A DNA stretch of 7,970 bases. Origin: Ahrensia sp. (GTDB lineage Bacteria; Pseudomonadota; Alphaproteobacteria; Rhizobiales; Rhizobiaceae). This document shows, piece after piece, positions 1 to 5,565 of this stretch. Position 1 is the stretch's first letter. Each line of letters starts with the position of its first letter. The notes beneath the pieces were generated by a model that was not told the DNA's origin, ran no database searches, and was given only the letters and a program-made list of their open reading frames with translations. Location: contig JAHEJF010000061.1 in the NCBI GenBank assembly GCA_024639025.1, positions 1 to 7,970 on the forward strand. Direction: 5' to 3'. The translations under genes and the position numbers were made by a program.

Positions 1-110
1 TGATGGGGGAGGTGCACAAGCTTTGGCCTGATTTGCGCATTGCATTTGACGCAGACCAATTGGCTTGCAAATCAGTATTCCAGCAAAATGGCTTTTTGTG
101 TTTGTTCTAG
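1..110 (+). CDS. Possible C-terminal tail of an upstream gene (partial)
   Basis: A plus-strand frame (codons in register with position 3) runs in from the left edge and stops at TAG 108-110, giving about 35 visible residues. The end reads roughly as ...DADQLACKSVFQQNGF..., which faintly recalls the last helix/strand of GNAT acetyltransferases (pattern Ser-x-x-Val-Phe-x-x-x-Gly-Phe). The match is too short to name a family. A different frame ends at TGA 29-31 and would also serve as a gene tail. I cannot tell which, if either, is real. The upstream sequence would decide it. Confidence 0.2.
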   Translation, partial: MGEVHKLWPDLRIAFDADQLACKSVFQQNGFLCLF

Positions 111-299
111 GTCAAACAATACTTTTTGTATGGCCCAGGAAGCCATCAAAGACGGGAGCAAGGCCCGTTTATTGCCTATTTTACTGGGCTCATGCTAAAT
201 GCTTGCAATGTTTATCCCCGCAGAAATATTGGCTTATGGTTTGCGTCCAAACGGTCGAATTCTGATGCTGGCGACGAGATTCTTTGCAATGCCGCGAAC

Positions 300-304
300 A
301 AGGA
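300..304 (+). promoter_or_regulatory. Ribosome binding site that fixes the CoA-transferase start
   Basis: AAGGA lies 6 bases before ATG 311. It supports that start over the in-frame ATG at 284, whose nine extra codons precede the conserved N-terminal beta strand of the family. Confidence 0.7.
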
Positions 305-310
305 CACACC

Positions 311-1504
311 ATGTCACAGCCGCTTGAGGACATTCGGGTTCTTGACCTGACCAATGTTCTTGCAGGCCCGTTTTGCTGTCACCAACTGGCTCATATGGGT
401 GCCGAGGTGATCAAGGTCGAAGCGGTCGGTCGTGGTGACCTTGCACGCCAACTCGGCGCGGACCCTGAATTAAACGAAAGATCCATGGGAGTTTCGTTTC
501 TTGCCCAGAATGCAGGCAAGAAGTCGGTGACGCTCAATCTCAAGCACCCCGAGGGCAAAGCGCTTTTTGTCAAGCTGGTAGAGCGTGCTGATGTCGTGGT
601 AGAGAATTTTCGACCGGGCGTGATGCATCGTTTGGGGCTGGATTACGACGCGCTCAAGCAGGTCAAACCATCGCTGGTTTATTGTGCCATATCGGGCTTT
701 GGTCAAGACGGCCCGTGGGTGCATCGGCCAGCCTATGACCAAATCATACAAGGCGCTTCGGGCATCATGTCGATCACTGGCGACAAGGAAAGCGCACCTT
801 TGCGCGTTGGCTATCCTGTCGCCGATACAGTCGGCGGAATGACCGCTGCCTTTGCGATCGCCGCCGCACTCAACGCCAAGCCACGCGGCACATTCATTGA
901 TGTTTCCATGCTGGAATCAGTATTGGCAACAATGGGTTGGGTCGTTTCCAACCATTTGATCGCCGGCATCGAACCTGAAGCCCATGGCAATGAAAACGTC
1001 ACTTCGGCCCCTTCCGGAACGTTTGAAACCGGTGAGGGCGTGATCAATATTGCAGCCAACAAGGAAGAACAGTGGGTGCAATTGACCGATCATCTGGGTT
1101 TGAGCGAATTGCGGGAAAGGGCCGAGTATCGCACGCGTGAGGATCGCAAACGCAATCGATTTGCATTGAAGCAGGAACTGGAATCCGTGTTGAAGACAAA
1201 GCGGGCACGCGATTGGGCCAAGGAGCTCAATAAAATTGGTGTGCCCTCAGGCGCCGTACTGACAGTTCCCGAGGTACTGGAAATGCCGCAAATTGCCGAA
1301 CGGGGGTTTCTCAATGGATTTGCTGACGTTCCCGGTGTGGGGCGTGACATCAAAGTGGTCACAACAGGGATAAAGCTGGATGGCACTGCACCCAAGGTCG
1401 CAACGCCGCCGCCTATCCTTGGGCAACACAATGAAGAGATATGGCGCGATCTTGGCCTGTCAGGCGATGAAATTGAACAATTGAAGAAGGATGGCGCGCT
1501 ATGA
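311..1504 (+). CDS. CaiB/BaiF (class III) CoA-transferase
   Basis: 397 residues, a normal length for class III CoA-transferases, which move CoA from an acyl-CoA donor to a carboxylic acid through an aspartyl-CoA anhydride. The N-terminus has the family start (DIRVLDLTNVLAGPF, then GAEVIKVE near residues 31-37). NAGKKSVTLNLKHPEG (about 67-82) and VVENFRPGVMHRLGLDY (about 96-112) are the usual CoA-contact segments. The catalytic Asp is most likely Asp172 in GYPVADTVGG, aligned with Asp169 of formyl-CoA transferase. The C-terminal part holds the GVPSGAVLTVPEV segment and a PPPILGQHNEEI tail, both typical of the family. The start at 311 has a good ribosome binding site. The stop overlaps the start of the citrate-synthase-fold lyase (ATGA), so the two are probably translationally coupled. 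The substrate is not visible from sequence. The partner suggests a citrate-like acid (citrate, methylcitrate or similar) with succinyl-CoA or acetyl-CoA as donor, which is inference. Family is certain, substrate unknown. Confidence 0.93.
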   Translation: MSQPLEDIRVLDLTNVLAGPFCCHQLAHMGAEVIKVEAVGRGDLARQLGADPELNERSMGVSFLAQNAGKKSVTLNLKHPEGKALFVKLVERADVVVENFRPGVMHRLGLDYDALKQVKPSLVYCAISGFGQDGPWVHRPAYDQIIQGASGIMSITGDKESAPLRVGYPVADTVGGMTAAFAIAAALNAKPRGTFIDVSMLESVLATMGWVVSNHLIAGIEPEAHGNENVTSAPSGTFETGEGVINIAANKEEQWVQLTDHLGLSELRERAEYRTREDRKRNRFALKQELESVLKTKRARDWAKELNKIGVPSGAVLTVPEVLEMPQIAERGFLNGFADVPGVGRDIKVVTTGIKLDGTAPKVATPPPILGQHNEEIWRDLGLSGDEIEQLKKDGAL

Positions 1505-2325
1505 GTGGTGCCGGCAAGGATGTTTCCGATTGGTGGACAACCGAGATAATCGACATGGCACCGGGCCAAATCCGGATGCGTGGCCACCCGATACAAGATT
1601 TGATCGGTCAAGTTACCTTTCCGCAAATGATCTGGTTGATGACCCGTGGAACGTTGCCGTCCGATGACCAGGCTTCGCTCTTGGAATGCGCCCTGGTCGC
1701 TGCTGTCGACCACGGACCGCAAGCGCCATCGATCGCAACGGCGCGCATGGCTGTTTCTTGCGGTTTGGGTCTCAATGGAGCGATGGCTTCGGCCGTCAAC
1801 ATGCTGGACGACGTGCATGGCGGTGCGGGTGAACAGGCTGTAGAGCTCTACACCTCGATCGATGATGCGGTGCAAAGAGGTGAAGAACTAACTGTTGCCA
1901 CCAACAGATCGATCGACCGCTGGATCGCCGAACGAGGCCGTTTTATTCCCGGGTTCGGTCACCGCTTTCACAAACCCGAAGATCCGCGCGCGCCGCGCCT
2001 CCTCGCCCTGGTTGACGAAGCAACAGCGGCAGGCATCGTTGAAGGGCGATATGCCAATATCGGCCGGGCAATCCAACACGTCCTGAATGACAGGAAGGGC
2101 AAACCAGTCCCAATGAACATCGATGGCGCCACAGCAGTCATCTATGCCGAACTGGGCTTTGCCGGTCCCTTGGCACGCGGACTGTTTTGCCTGTCTCGGT
2201 CTGTCGGCGTTATTGCGCATGCATGGGAGCAGATGAACCAGGGCGGTCGCAACAAGGGGCCAACACCGCCCGATTATCGATGGACATATAAAGGGCCCAA
2301 TCCAATCGAACAGAACGACACTTGA
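1501..2325 (+). CDS. Citryl-CoA lyase-like short citrate synthase-fold protein
   Basis: 274 residues, much shorter than true citrate synthases (about 370-430). This matches the small citrate-synthase-domain proteins usually labelled citryl-CoA lyase. The active-site pattern is intact: VDHGPQAPSIATARMA (about 69-84, first His region), DDVHGGAGE with His106 (position of citrate synthase His274), PGFGHRFHKPEDPRAPRL with His154 (His320 position) and MNIDGATAV with Asp208 (Asp375 position). GVIAHAWEQ (236-244) is the usual C-terminal helix near the substrate carboxylate. The large N-terminal domain of full citrate synthase is missing, so CoA-ester cleavage (acetyl-CoA plus a 2-oxoacid from a citryl-CoA-type ester) is more likely than de novo citrate formation. 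The gene starts inside the stop of the CoA-transferase gene, with AAGGA at 1487-1491, 9 bases upstream. The pair recalls the citryl-CoA synthetase/lyase route of reductive TCA bacteria, with a transferase replacing the ATP-dependent ligase; this parallel is inferred. A side role as a methylcitrate-type enzyme cannot be excluded. Confidence 0.85.
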   Translation: MSGAGKDVSDWWTTEIIDMAPGQIRMRGHPIQDLIGQVTFPQMIWLMTRGTLPSDDQASLLECALVAAVDHGPQAPSIATARMAVSCGLGLNGAMASAVNMLDDVHGGAGEQAVELYTSIDDAVQRGEELTVATNRSIDRWIAERGRFIPGFGHRFHKPEDPRAPRLLALVDEATAAGIVEGRYANIGRAIQHVLNDRKGKPVPMNIDGATAVIYAELGFAGPLARGLFCLSRSVGVIAHAWEQMNQGGRNKGPTPPDYRWTYKGPNPIEQNDT

Positions 2326-2334
2326 ACTGGTTCA
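2323..2334. repeat. Short inverted repeat joining two convergent stop codons
   Basis: TGAAC-TG-GTTCA is a perfect 5-base inverted repeat whose outer bases are the TGA stop of the lyase gene (plus strand) and the TGA stop of gshA (minus strand). The gap between the convergent genes is only 6 bases, and no T-rich terminator follows on either strand. The stem is too small to be a convincing terminator. Read-through in both directions is therefore possible. Confidence 0.4.
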
Positions 2335-3705
2335 GTAAGCGTATTCAAGAAAGACCGGTTCGATGCTGCCTTCCCAGACTGAGTTGTACTGGGTCAACAT
2401 TTGCTCGGCGGGCGTTGTGCCGCGGGCCGCGACTTCTTCGAGCGGCGCCAAGAAATGGGTTTCGTCAAACCCATCCGGGCTAAGTCGGTTGCGTGCAATC
2501 AAGCCTTGCCGTGCTATGCCCAGCACCTCTTTTGACAAAGCTTGAACAGACTGCCCCTTGATCCTGGCGGCCAACCCCTCCTTGGGCACCGCATTGCGCA
2601 AATGATCAACTTCTTCGAACGTCCAGTCTCGGGTCAATTGCCAAGCTGCTTCCAGTGCGGTCTCATCGTAGGAAAGTCCAACCCAAAACGCCGGCAATGC
2701 GCATATGCGTCGCCATGGACCGCCATCCGCGCCGCGCATTTCAATGAATTTCTTCATGCGCACCTCGGGGAAAACAGTCGACAAATGGTTTGTCCAGTCA
2801 CCCTTGTTTGGCTCCGGGTTTGGAATCTTGTTGCTTAAAGCGCCATTCATGAACTGCCGGAAAGTCACGTCGGTACAATCGATATATTTTCCCTCTCGCA
2901 AGACAAAGTACATCGGGACATCCAGCGCCCACTCCACATAGTCCATGAAGCCAAAATCATCGGCGAAGACCATCGGCAGCACGCCAGAACGATCATTGTC
3001 GGTATCGCGCCAGATGTCGGCGCGCCACGACAACAAGCCGTTGGGCTTGCCATCAGTAAATGGTGAGTTGGCGAACAAAGCCGTTGCGATCGGCTGCAGG
3101 CGATAGGCCATCTGCATCTTTTTTCGCATGTCTGCTTCGCTGTCAAAATCGAGATTGACTTGAATGGTCGAGGTTCGGTGCATCATGTCGAGCCCCTGCC
3201 CGCCAACTTTGGGCATGTAATTGCGCATAATATCGTAACGCGATTTGGGCATGCGTGGGGTTTCTTCCAAGGTCCACTTGGGGCTTGCACCCAATCCCAG
3301 AAACTTGATTCCAAGCGGATCTGCTATTTGCCGCAACTGGCTCAAATGCTGGTTACTCTCCCGGCAAGTTTGATGAATGGTTTCCAATGGTGCGCCTGAA
3401 AGCTCAAACTGTCCGCCGGGCTCGAGCGAGATTGCGCCCATGCCGTTTGGCTCAAACAATCCGATTATGTTGCCTTCATCGATGATCGGCTCCCACCCCA
3501 GTTTCGCTTGCATGCCTTCGAGCAAGGCCTTGATGCTGCGTTCGCCTTGATAGGGGATTGGCGTGTGGTCGACGGCGCAAAACGGAAATTTTTCATGCTC
3601 AGTGCCGATGCGCCACTCCTCGCGGGGTTTGCACCCGGAAGCCAGATAGGCTGCCATTTCCTCCACGCCACCGATTGGAGATTCATCTGTTGTGTCGCGC
3701 GCCAT
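2332..3705 (-). CDS. gshA: Glutamate-cysteine ligase (plant/alphaproteobacterial type)
   Basis: 457 residues, the usual length for the GCS2/plant-like class found in alphaproteobacteria. It joins L-glutamate and L-cysteine using ATP to make gamma-glutamylcysteine, the first and usually limiting step of cytosolic glutathione synthesis. Recognisable segments are WRIGTEHEKFPF (31-42, Glu/metal binding), FEPNGMGAISLEPGGQFELSGAPL (84-107, core strand with acidic metal ligands), MHRTSTIQVNLDF (175-187), PIATALFANSPFTDGKPNGLLSWRADIWRDTDNDRSG (205-241) and FIEMRGADGGPWRRICALPAFWVGL (320-344). The start ATG at 3705 is preceded by a weak GGA-type site and gives the expected N-terminus (...GGVEEMAAYLASGCKP). 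It lies 94 bases downstream of rsmE on the same strand, an order common in Rhizobiales, so cotranscription is likely. The cysteines seen (25, 43, 114, 277, 335) give no firm evidence of the redox disulfides described for plant enzymes. Identification is secure. Confidence 0.96.
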   Translation of the reverse strand: MARDTTDESPIGGVEEMAAYLASGCKPREEWRIGTEHEKFPFCAVDHTPIPYQGERSIKALLEGMQAKLGWEPIIDEGNIIGLFEPNGMGAISLEPGGQFELSGAPLETIHQTCRESNQHLSQLRQIADPLGIKFLGLGASPKWTLEETPRMPKSRYDIMRNYMPKVGGQGLDMMHRTSTIQVNLDFDSEADMRKKMQMAYRLQPIATALFANSPFTDGKPNGLLSWRADIWRDTDNDRSGVLPMVFADDFGFMDYVEWALDVPMYFVLREGKYIDCTDVTFRQFMNGALSNKIPNPEPNKGDWTNHLSTVFPEVRMKKFIEMRGADGGPWRRICALPAFWVGLSYDETALEAAWQLTRDWTFEEVDHLRNAVPKEGLAARIKGQSVQALSKEVLGIARQGLIARNRLSPDGFDETHFLAPLEEVAARGTTPAEQMLTQYNSVWEGSIEPVFLEYAY

Positions 3706-3737
3706 GGTTTCCGTCCGTAAGTCTCGATCTGCGTTGG

Positions 3738-3763
3738 TTGCCCGATCTTTGTGTTATCGGCAA
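3738..3763. repeat. Hairpin in the rsmE-gshA gap (gshA leader)
   Basis: TTGCCCGAT (3738-3746) and ATCGGCAA (3756-3763) can pair over 8 bases with one bulged base, leaving a 9-base loop. In the minus-strand transcript it lies about 33-58 bases upstream of the gshA start. No T-run follows it in the gshA direction, so it is not a terminator for rsmE. On the plus strand five T's follow nearby (3769-3773), but no plus-strand gene ends here. It could be a processing or stability element between rsmE and gshA, which is inference. Confidence 0.4.
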
Positions 3764-3799
3764 GCGCATTTTTCTGAACATTGGTTCAAAGGAAGTTGA

Positions 3800-4534
3800 T
3801 TACCAGTCGCCTGCCACAGCCTGAATGACAGCCATTGCCGCGACCGCCGCCGTGTCCGCCCGCAAAATGCGGGGACCAAGCGGAATTGAAACAACAAAAT
3901 CCAAGGCTTTTAATTGAGCACGTTCGGCGTCCGAAAAACCACCTTCTGGACCGATCAGCACCGCCAGTGGTTTTGATTTTAGTTGTGAGAGCTGCTGCAC
4001 GGGATTGTTGGTGGACGCATCCTCATCGCAAAATATCAAAGTTCGTTGGTGATTCCAGTTGGTCAGCAGCGTGTCCAAATTTACCGGCTCTTGGAACACC
4101 GGCAGATGCAGCACGCCACATTGTTCTGCCGCTTCGACGGCATTGGCTTTGAGCTTTTCGGTTTTGATATGATGATTTTGAGTATGTTGCGTCAAAACTG
4201 GCTGCAGAACACCAGCCCCCATTTCGACGGCTTTCTGGACCATATAATCCAGCCGTCCGACCTTGAGTGGCGCAAAACAAAACTGAAAATCGTAAGGATC
4301 AGGTTGCGGCCGCGTCTGAGTTTTGATTTGCACGCTGATATTGCGTTTGTCTTCCACATTCAGCAGCGCTTCCCATTCCCCGTCACGACCGTTGAACACG
4401 AGCAAAGGATCGCCTGTCCTCATGCGTAAAACGTTGCCAACATAATTAACCTGTGCCTTGTCGAGCTTGATGAAATCATCTGCTGCAAGATCGACGTCCA
4501 GGAACAGCCGTTGGATTTTGTAGTTGGCGCGCAT
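3800..4534 (-). CDS. rsmE: 16S rRNA m3U1498 methyltransferase
   Basis: 244 residues, typical of RsmE, a SPOUT-class enzyme that uses S-adenosylmethionine to methylate N3 of U1498 in 16S rRNA of the assembled 30S subunit. The N-terminal PUA-like barrel is visible (QRLFLDVDL, then YVGNVLRMRTGDPLLVFNGRDGEWEALL at about 31-58). The trefoil-knot SAM site is clear: KAVEMGAGVLQPVLTQ (101-116), NAVEAAEQCGVLHLPVF (131-147), LIGPEGGFSDAE (193-204) and PLGPRILRADTAAVAAM (218-234). The start ATG lies 9 bases after the stop of the upstream Cys-rich gene and has no good ribosome binding site, so translation may be coupled to that gene. gshA follows downstream. VEMGAG replaces the more common TELGV at about residue 103, a mild deviation. 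Identification is secure. Confidence 0.95.
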   Translation of the reverse strand: MRANYKIQRLFLDVDLAADDFIKLDKAQVNYVGNVLRMRTGDPLLVFNGRDGEWEALLNVEDKRNISVQIKTQTRPQPDPYDFQFCFAPLKVGRLDYMVQKAVEMGAGVLQPVLTQHTQNHHIKTEKLKANAVEAAEQCGVLHLPVFQEPVNLDTLLTNWNHQRTLIFCDEDASTNNPVQQLSQLKSKPLAVLIGPEGGFSDAERAQLKALDFVVSIPLGPRILRADTAAVAAMAVIQAVAGDW

Positions 4535-4543
4535 TGCGAACGA

Positions 4544-5191
4544 TTAGCGCAGATGGGCTGTGTCAGGCAAACTGAATTGCACATCAAAGCCAGCCTGCAT
4601 GGCATTGACGATTGTCGGCGGTGTCAGCAAAAGCGGCCGCTCCAGAGATTCAGTGGATTGCGTGTACCCACCGGCAGCCCACTTATACATTTTTCCCTTG
4701 ACGATAAGAAGAGCTGTTCGGTGCTGGGCAATCATGGTTCCATCCGGCAGCGCCCGCCAATCGCCATCAAAGCCATGCAACTGTTTATTCCTCCCGTGCA
4801 AACGCTCGGCATGCAAAATCGCATCGATCTGCGGTGCTTTCTGCAATGACAGGTTGTTGCCCGTCGAAAATGCATTCTGGAATTCGATTGCCCGCGCGCG
4901 CTGGCAATAAAAGCAAGGGCGATGACCGGCAGCAAGAGCCGTCGCTTCATCAAGAAAGAACAGGTTGGTCCATCCAGGGGACCCATTGGGCCCATTCGCA
5001 CCAAAAACTTCGCGCTTGCGTTCCTTGAATTCGCACAAGCAATAGATCCAAGCCTTTGTTGTCCACCTTCGGGTCGGATGCAGCTTCTTTTCTGCAGCGT
5101 TGTGGATAACTCCGCGGTTGCCTGTGAATAAACCGCGAGCGGTGTGTGCAATCACACAGCCAAAAGGCGTTACCCGGTTTTGAATGCCCAT
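4544..5191 (-). CDS. Conserved protein of unknown function with Ada-like Cys pairs
   Basis: 215 residues when started at ATG 5191. A TTG at 5203 would add four residues, but MGIQNRVTPFG is the more natural start. I recognise the pattern as a family of uncharacterised bacterial proteins, known to me only as hypothetical: NRVTPFG...ARGLFTGNRGVIH near the N-terminus (about 5-30), KAWIYCLCEFKERKRE (46-61), LFFLDEATALAAGHRPCFYCQRARA (77-101), ILHAERL (125-131), LPDGTMI (148-154) and LLTPPTIVNAMQAGF (188-202). Cys51, Cys53, Cys93 and Cys96 could form a four-Cys zinc site. The segment EATALAAGHRPCxxC closely recalls the second half of the zinc domain of the Ada DNA-repair protein (AxAAGFRPCKRC). There is no signal peptide or membrane segment, so it is probably cytosolic. 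It is the first gene of the rsmE-gshA group, which suggests coexpression with an rRNA modifier, but no function follows from that. A nucleic-acid or metal-binding role is inference. Confidence 0.82.
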   Translation of the reverse strand: MGIQNRVTPFGCVIAHTARGLFTGNRGVIHNAAEKKLHPTRRWTTKAWIYCLCEFKERKREVFGANGPNGSPGWTNLFFLDEATALAAGHRPCFYCQRARAIEFQNAFSTGNNLSLQKAPQIDAILHAERLHGRNKQLHGFDGDWRALPDGTMIAQHRTALLIVKGKMYKWAAGGYTQSTESLERPLLLTPPTIVNAMQAGFDVQFSLPDTAHLR

Positions 5192-5195
5192 AATG

Positions 5196-5211
5196 TTTAC
5201 CAATTGTTAAC
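5196..5211. promoter_or_regulatory. Possible CtrA-like box before the Cys-rich protein gene
   Basis: TTTA-N7-TTAAC differs at one base from the alphaproteobacterial CtrA consensus TTAA-N7-TTAAC. It lies immediately upstream of ATG 5191, in the intergenic gap between two divergent genes. One near-match to an AT-rich motif can arise by chance, and its position over the start region would fit repression better than activation. Low confidence. Confidence 0.25.
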
Positions 5212-5261
5212 TCAATGGTGGAAATCGCCCGAGGTTATCTGTAAGAGGAAGCCCAGGGGTG

Positions 5262-5292
5262 CAGACAAATTCATATTTGTCAAAAATACAAT
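5262..5292 (+). promoter_or_regulatory. Possible promoter of the small secreted-peptide gene
   Basis: TACAAT at 5287-5292 matches the -10 consensus at 5 of 6 bases. The -35 is weak: CAGACA at 5262-5267 matches 4 of 6 with a long 19-base spacer. The region is AT-rich and overlaps the inverted repeat. The transcription start would fall near 5299, leaving a leader of about 20 bases. Confidence 0.3.
5264..5281. repeat. Inverted repeat, candidate operator
   Basis: GACAAAT-TCAT-ATTTGTC is a perfect 7-base inverted repeat with a 4-base spacer. It lies in the gap between the divergent genes, 37 bases before the small secreted-peptide gene. It overlaps or borders the likely -35 region and precedes TACAAT (5287-5292), the classic position for a repressor site. 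It does not match the FNR/FixK box (TTGAT-N4-ATCAA) or other motifs I can name, so the regulator is unknown. Confidence 0.5.
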
Positions 5293-5307
5293 ATATATCA
5301 ATGTGTT

Positions 5308-5311
5308 GGAG
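5308..5311 (+). promoter_or_regulatory. Ribosome binding site choosing the internal start of the small gene
   Basis: GGAG lies 7 bases before ATG 5319. The same frame opens at 5259, but that start has no such site and its extra residues would bury the signal peptide. The internal start is therefore preferred. Confidence 0.55.
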
Positions 5312-5318
5312 CCGGTCC

Positions 5319-5465
5319 ATGACGATTCGTACATTTTATTTATCTGTTGGAATGGTAGCTGCAACGGCTTTGTGGGGCCTGTCCGTATACTCTGCCGATG
5401 CAATGTCCGGCAATGTGCCCACAGACGGTTATGGCATCACGCTTGCCGTTAGCCCCACGAGCTAA
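5319..5465 (+). CDS. Small secreted peptide, unknown function
   Basis: A 48-residue product starting at ATG 5319 behind GGAG. The N-terminus is a good signal peptide: MTIR with one positive charge, a hydrophobic stretch (TFYLSVGMVAATALWGLSVY, about 5-24), and SADA followed by Met29, a plausible signal peptidase I site of the AxA type. The mature part would be only about 20 residues (MSGNVPTDGYGITLAVSPTS), with no Cys and little charge. If cleavage does not happen, it would be a single-span inner-membrane peptide. It stands alone between the divergent Cys-rich gene and lldD. I recognise no homologue. The case for it being real rests on the ribosome binding site, the signal peptide and the inverted repeat upstream. 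A chance frame remains possible. Confidence 0.5.
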   Translation: MTIRTFYLSVGMVAATALWGLSVYSADAMSGNVPTDGYGITLAVSPTS

Positions 5466-5496
5466 TTGCCAACTGGCTCTTTAGACTTTTCCACAA

Positions 5497-5524
5497 TGGA
5501 CAAATGCGGTAGCACGCGCATTAT
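5497..5524 (+). promoter_or_regulatory. Candidate promoter of the lldD-like gene
   Basis: TGGACA (5497-5502, 5 of 6 to the -35 consensus) and CATTAT (5519-5524, 4 of 6 to the -10) are separated by 16 bases. The predicted transcription start near 5531 falls inside the inverted repeat at 5526-5545. Confidence 0.4.
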
Positions 5525-5525
5525 G

Positions 5526-5545
5526 CAGTGCTTCTCCCTGCACTG
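5526..5545 (+). promoter_or_regulatory. Inverted repeat in the lldD leader, possible operator or hairpin
   Basis: CAGTGC-N8-GCACTG is a perfect 6-base inverted repeat just after the candidate -10 and 20 bases before the start codon. It could be a repressor site covering +1 or a small RNA hairpin. It does not resemble the TGGT-NxACCA type site expected for FadR/LldR-family regulators, and no regulator gene is in the window. Confidence 0.4.
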
Positions 5546-5553
5546 ATCGTGGC

Positions 5554-5560
5554 AAAGGAA
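5554..5560 (+). promoter_or_regulatory. Ribosome binding site of the lldD-like gene
   Basis: AAAGGAA ends 5 bases before ATG 5566. It fixes the start against the overlapping out-of-frame ATG further upstream. Confidence 0.7.
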
Positions 5561-5565
5561 AAACT

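Larger units (their letters stand above)
1..310. other. Intergenic/leader region with no confident gene
   Basis: This stretch precedes the CoA-transferase gene. Several short open frames cross it (for example plus-strand frames at about 65-265 and 126-350), but their translations look like no protein family, are rich in Cys and Trp, and overlap one another, so I do not call them. No strong rho-independent terminator is visible. A weak promoter guess, TTGCAA at 203-208 with an AATATT-like element at 225-230, has poor consensus and is not called separately. Confidence 0.5.

Noticed and set aside
1090..1875. 261-codon minus-strand open frame opposite the CoA-transferase/lyase junction
   Set aside because: It crosses two well-supported plus-strand genes and has a low-complexity, Arg/Ser-rich product without recognisable motifs.
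3769..3773. T-run after the 3738-3763 hairpin as a plus-strand terminator
   Set aside because: No plus-strand gene ends nearby, and six bases separate the stem from the T-run.
3775..3788. TGAAC-N4-GTTCA near gshA matching TGAAC-N2-GTTCA at 2323-2334, as a repeat pair flanking gshA
   Set aside because: Only 5-base arms are shared and the spacers differ, which is within chance. One copy is explained by the two stop codons.
4511..4910. Overlapping plus-strand frames opposite the Cys-rich protein gene
   Set aside because: The minus-strand frame carries recognisable conserved blocks and sits in an operon. The plus-strand translations do not.
5466..5490. Possible terminator after the small secreted-peptide gene (GCC-AACT-GGC followed by a T-rich stretch)
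   Set aside because: The stem is only three to four base pairs and the T-run is interrupted, so it is too weak to call.
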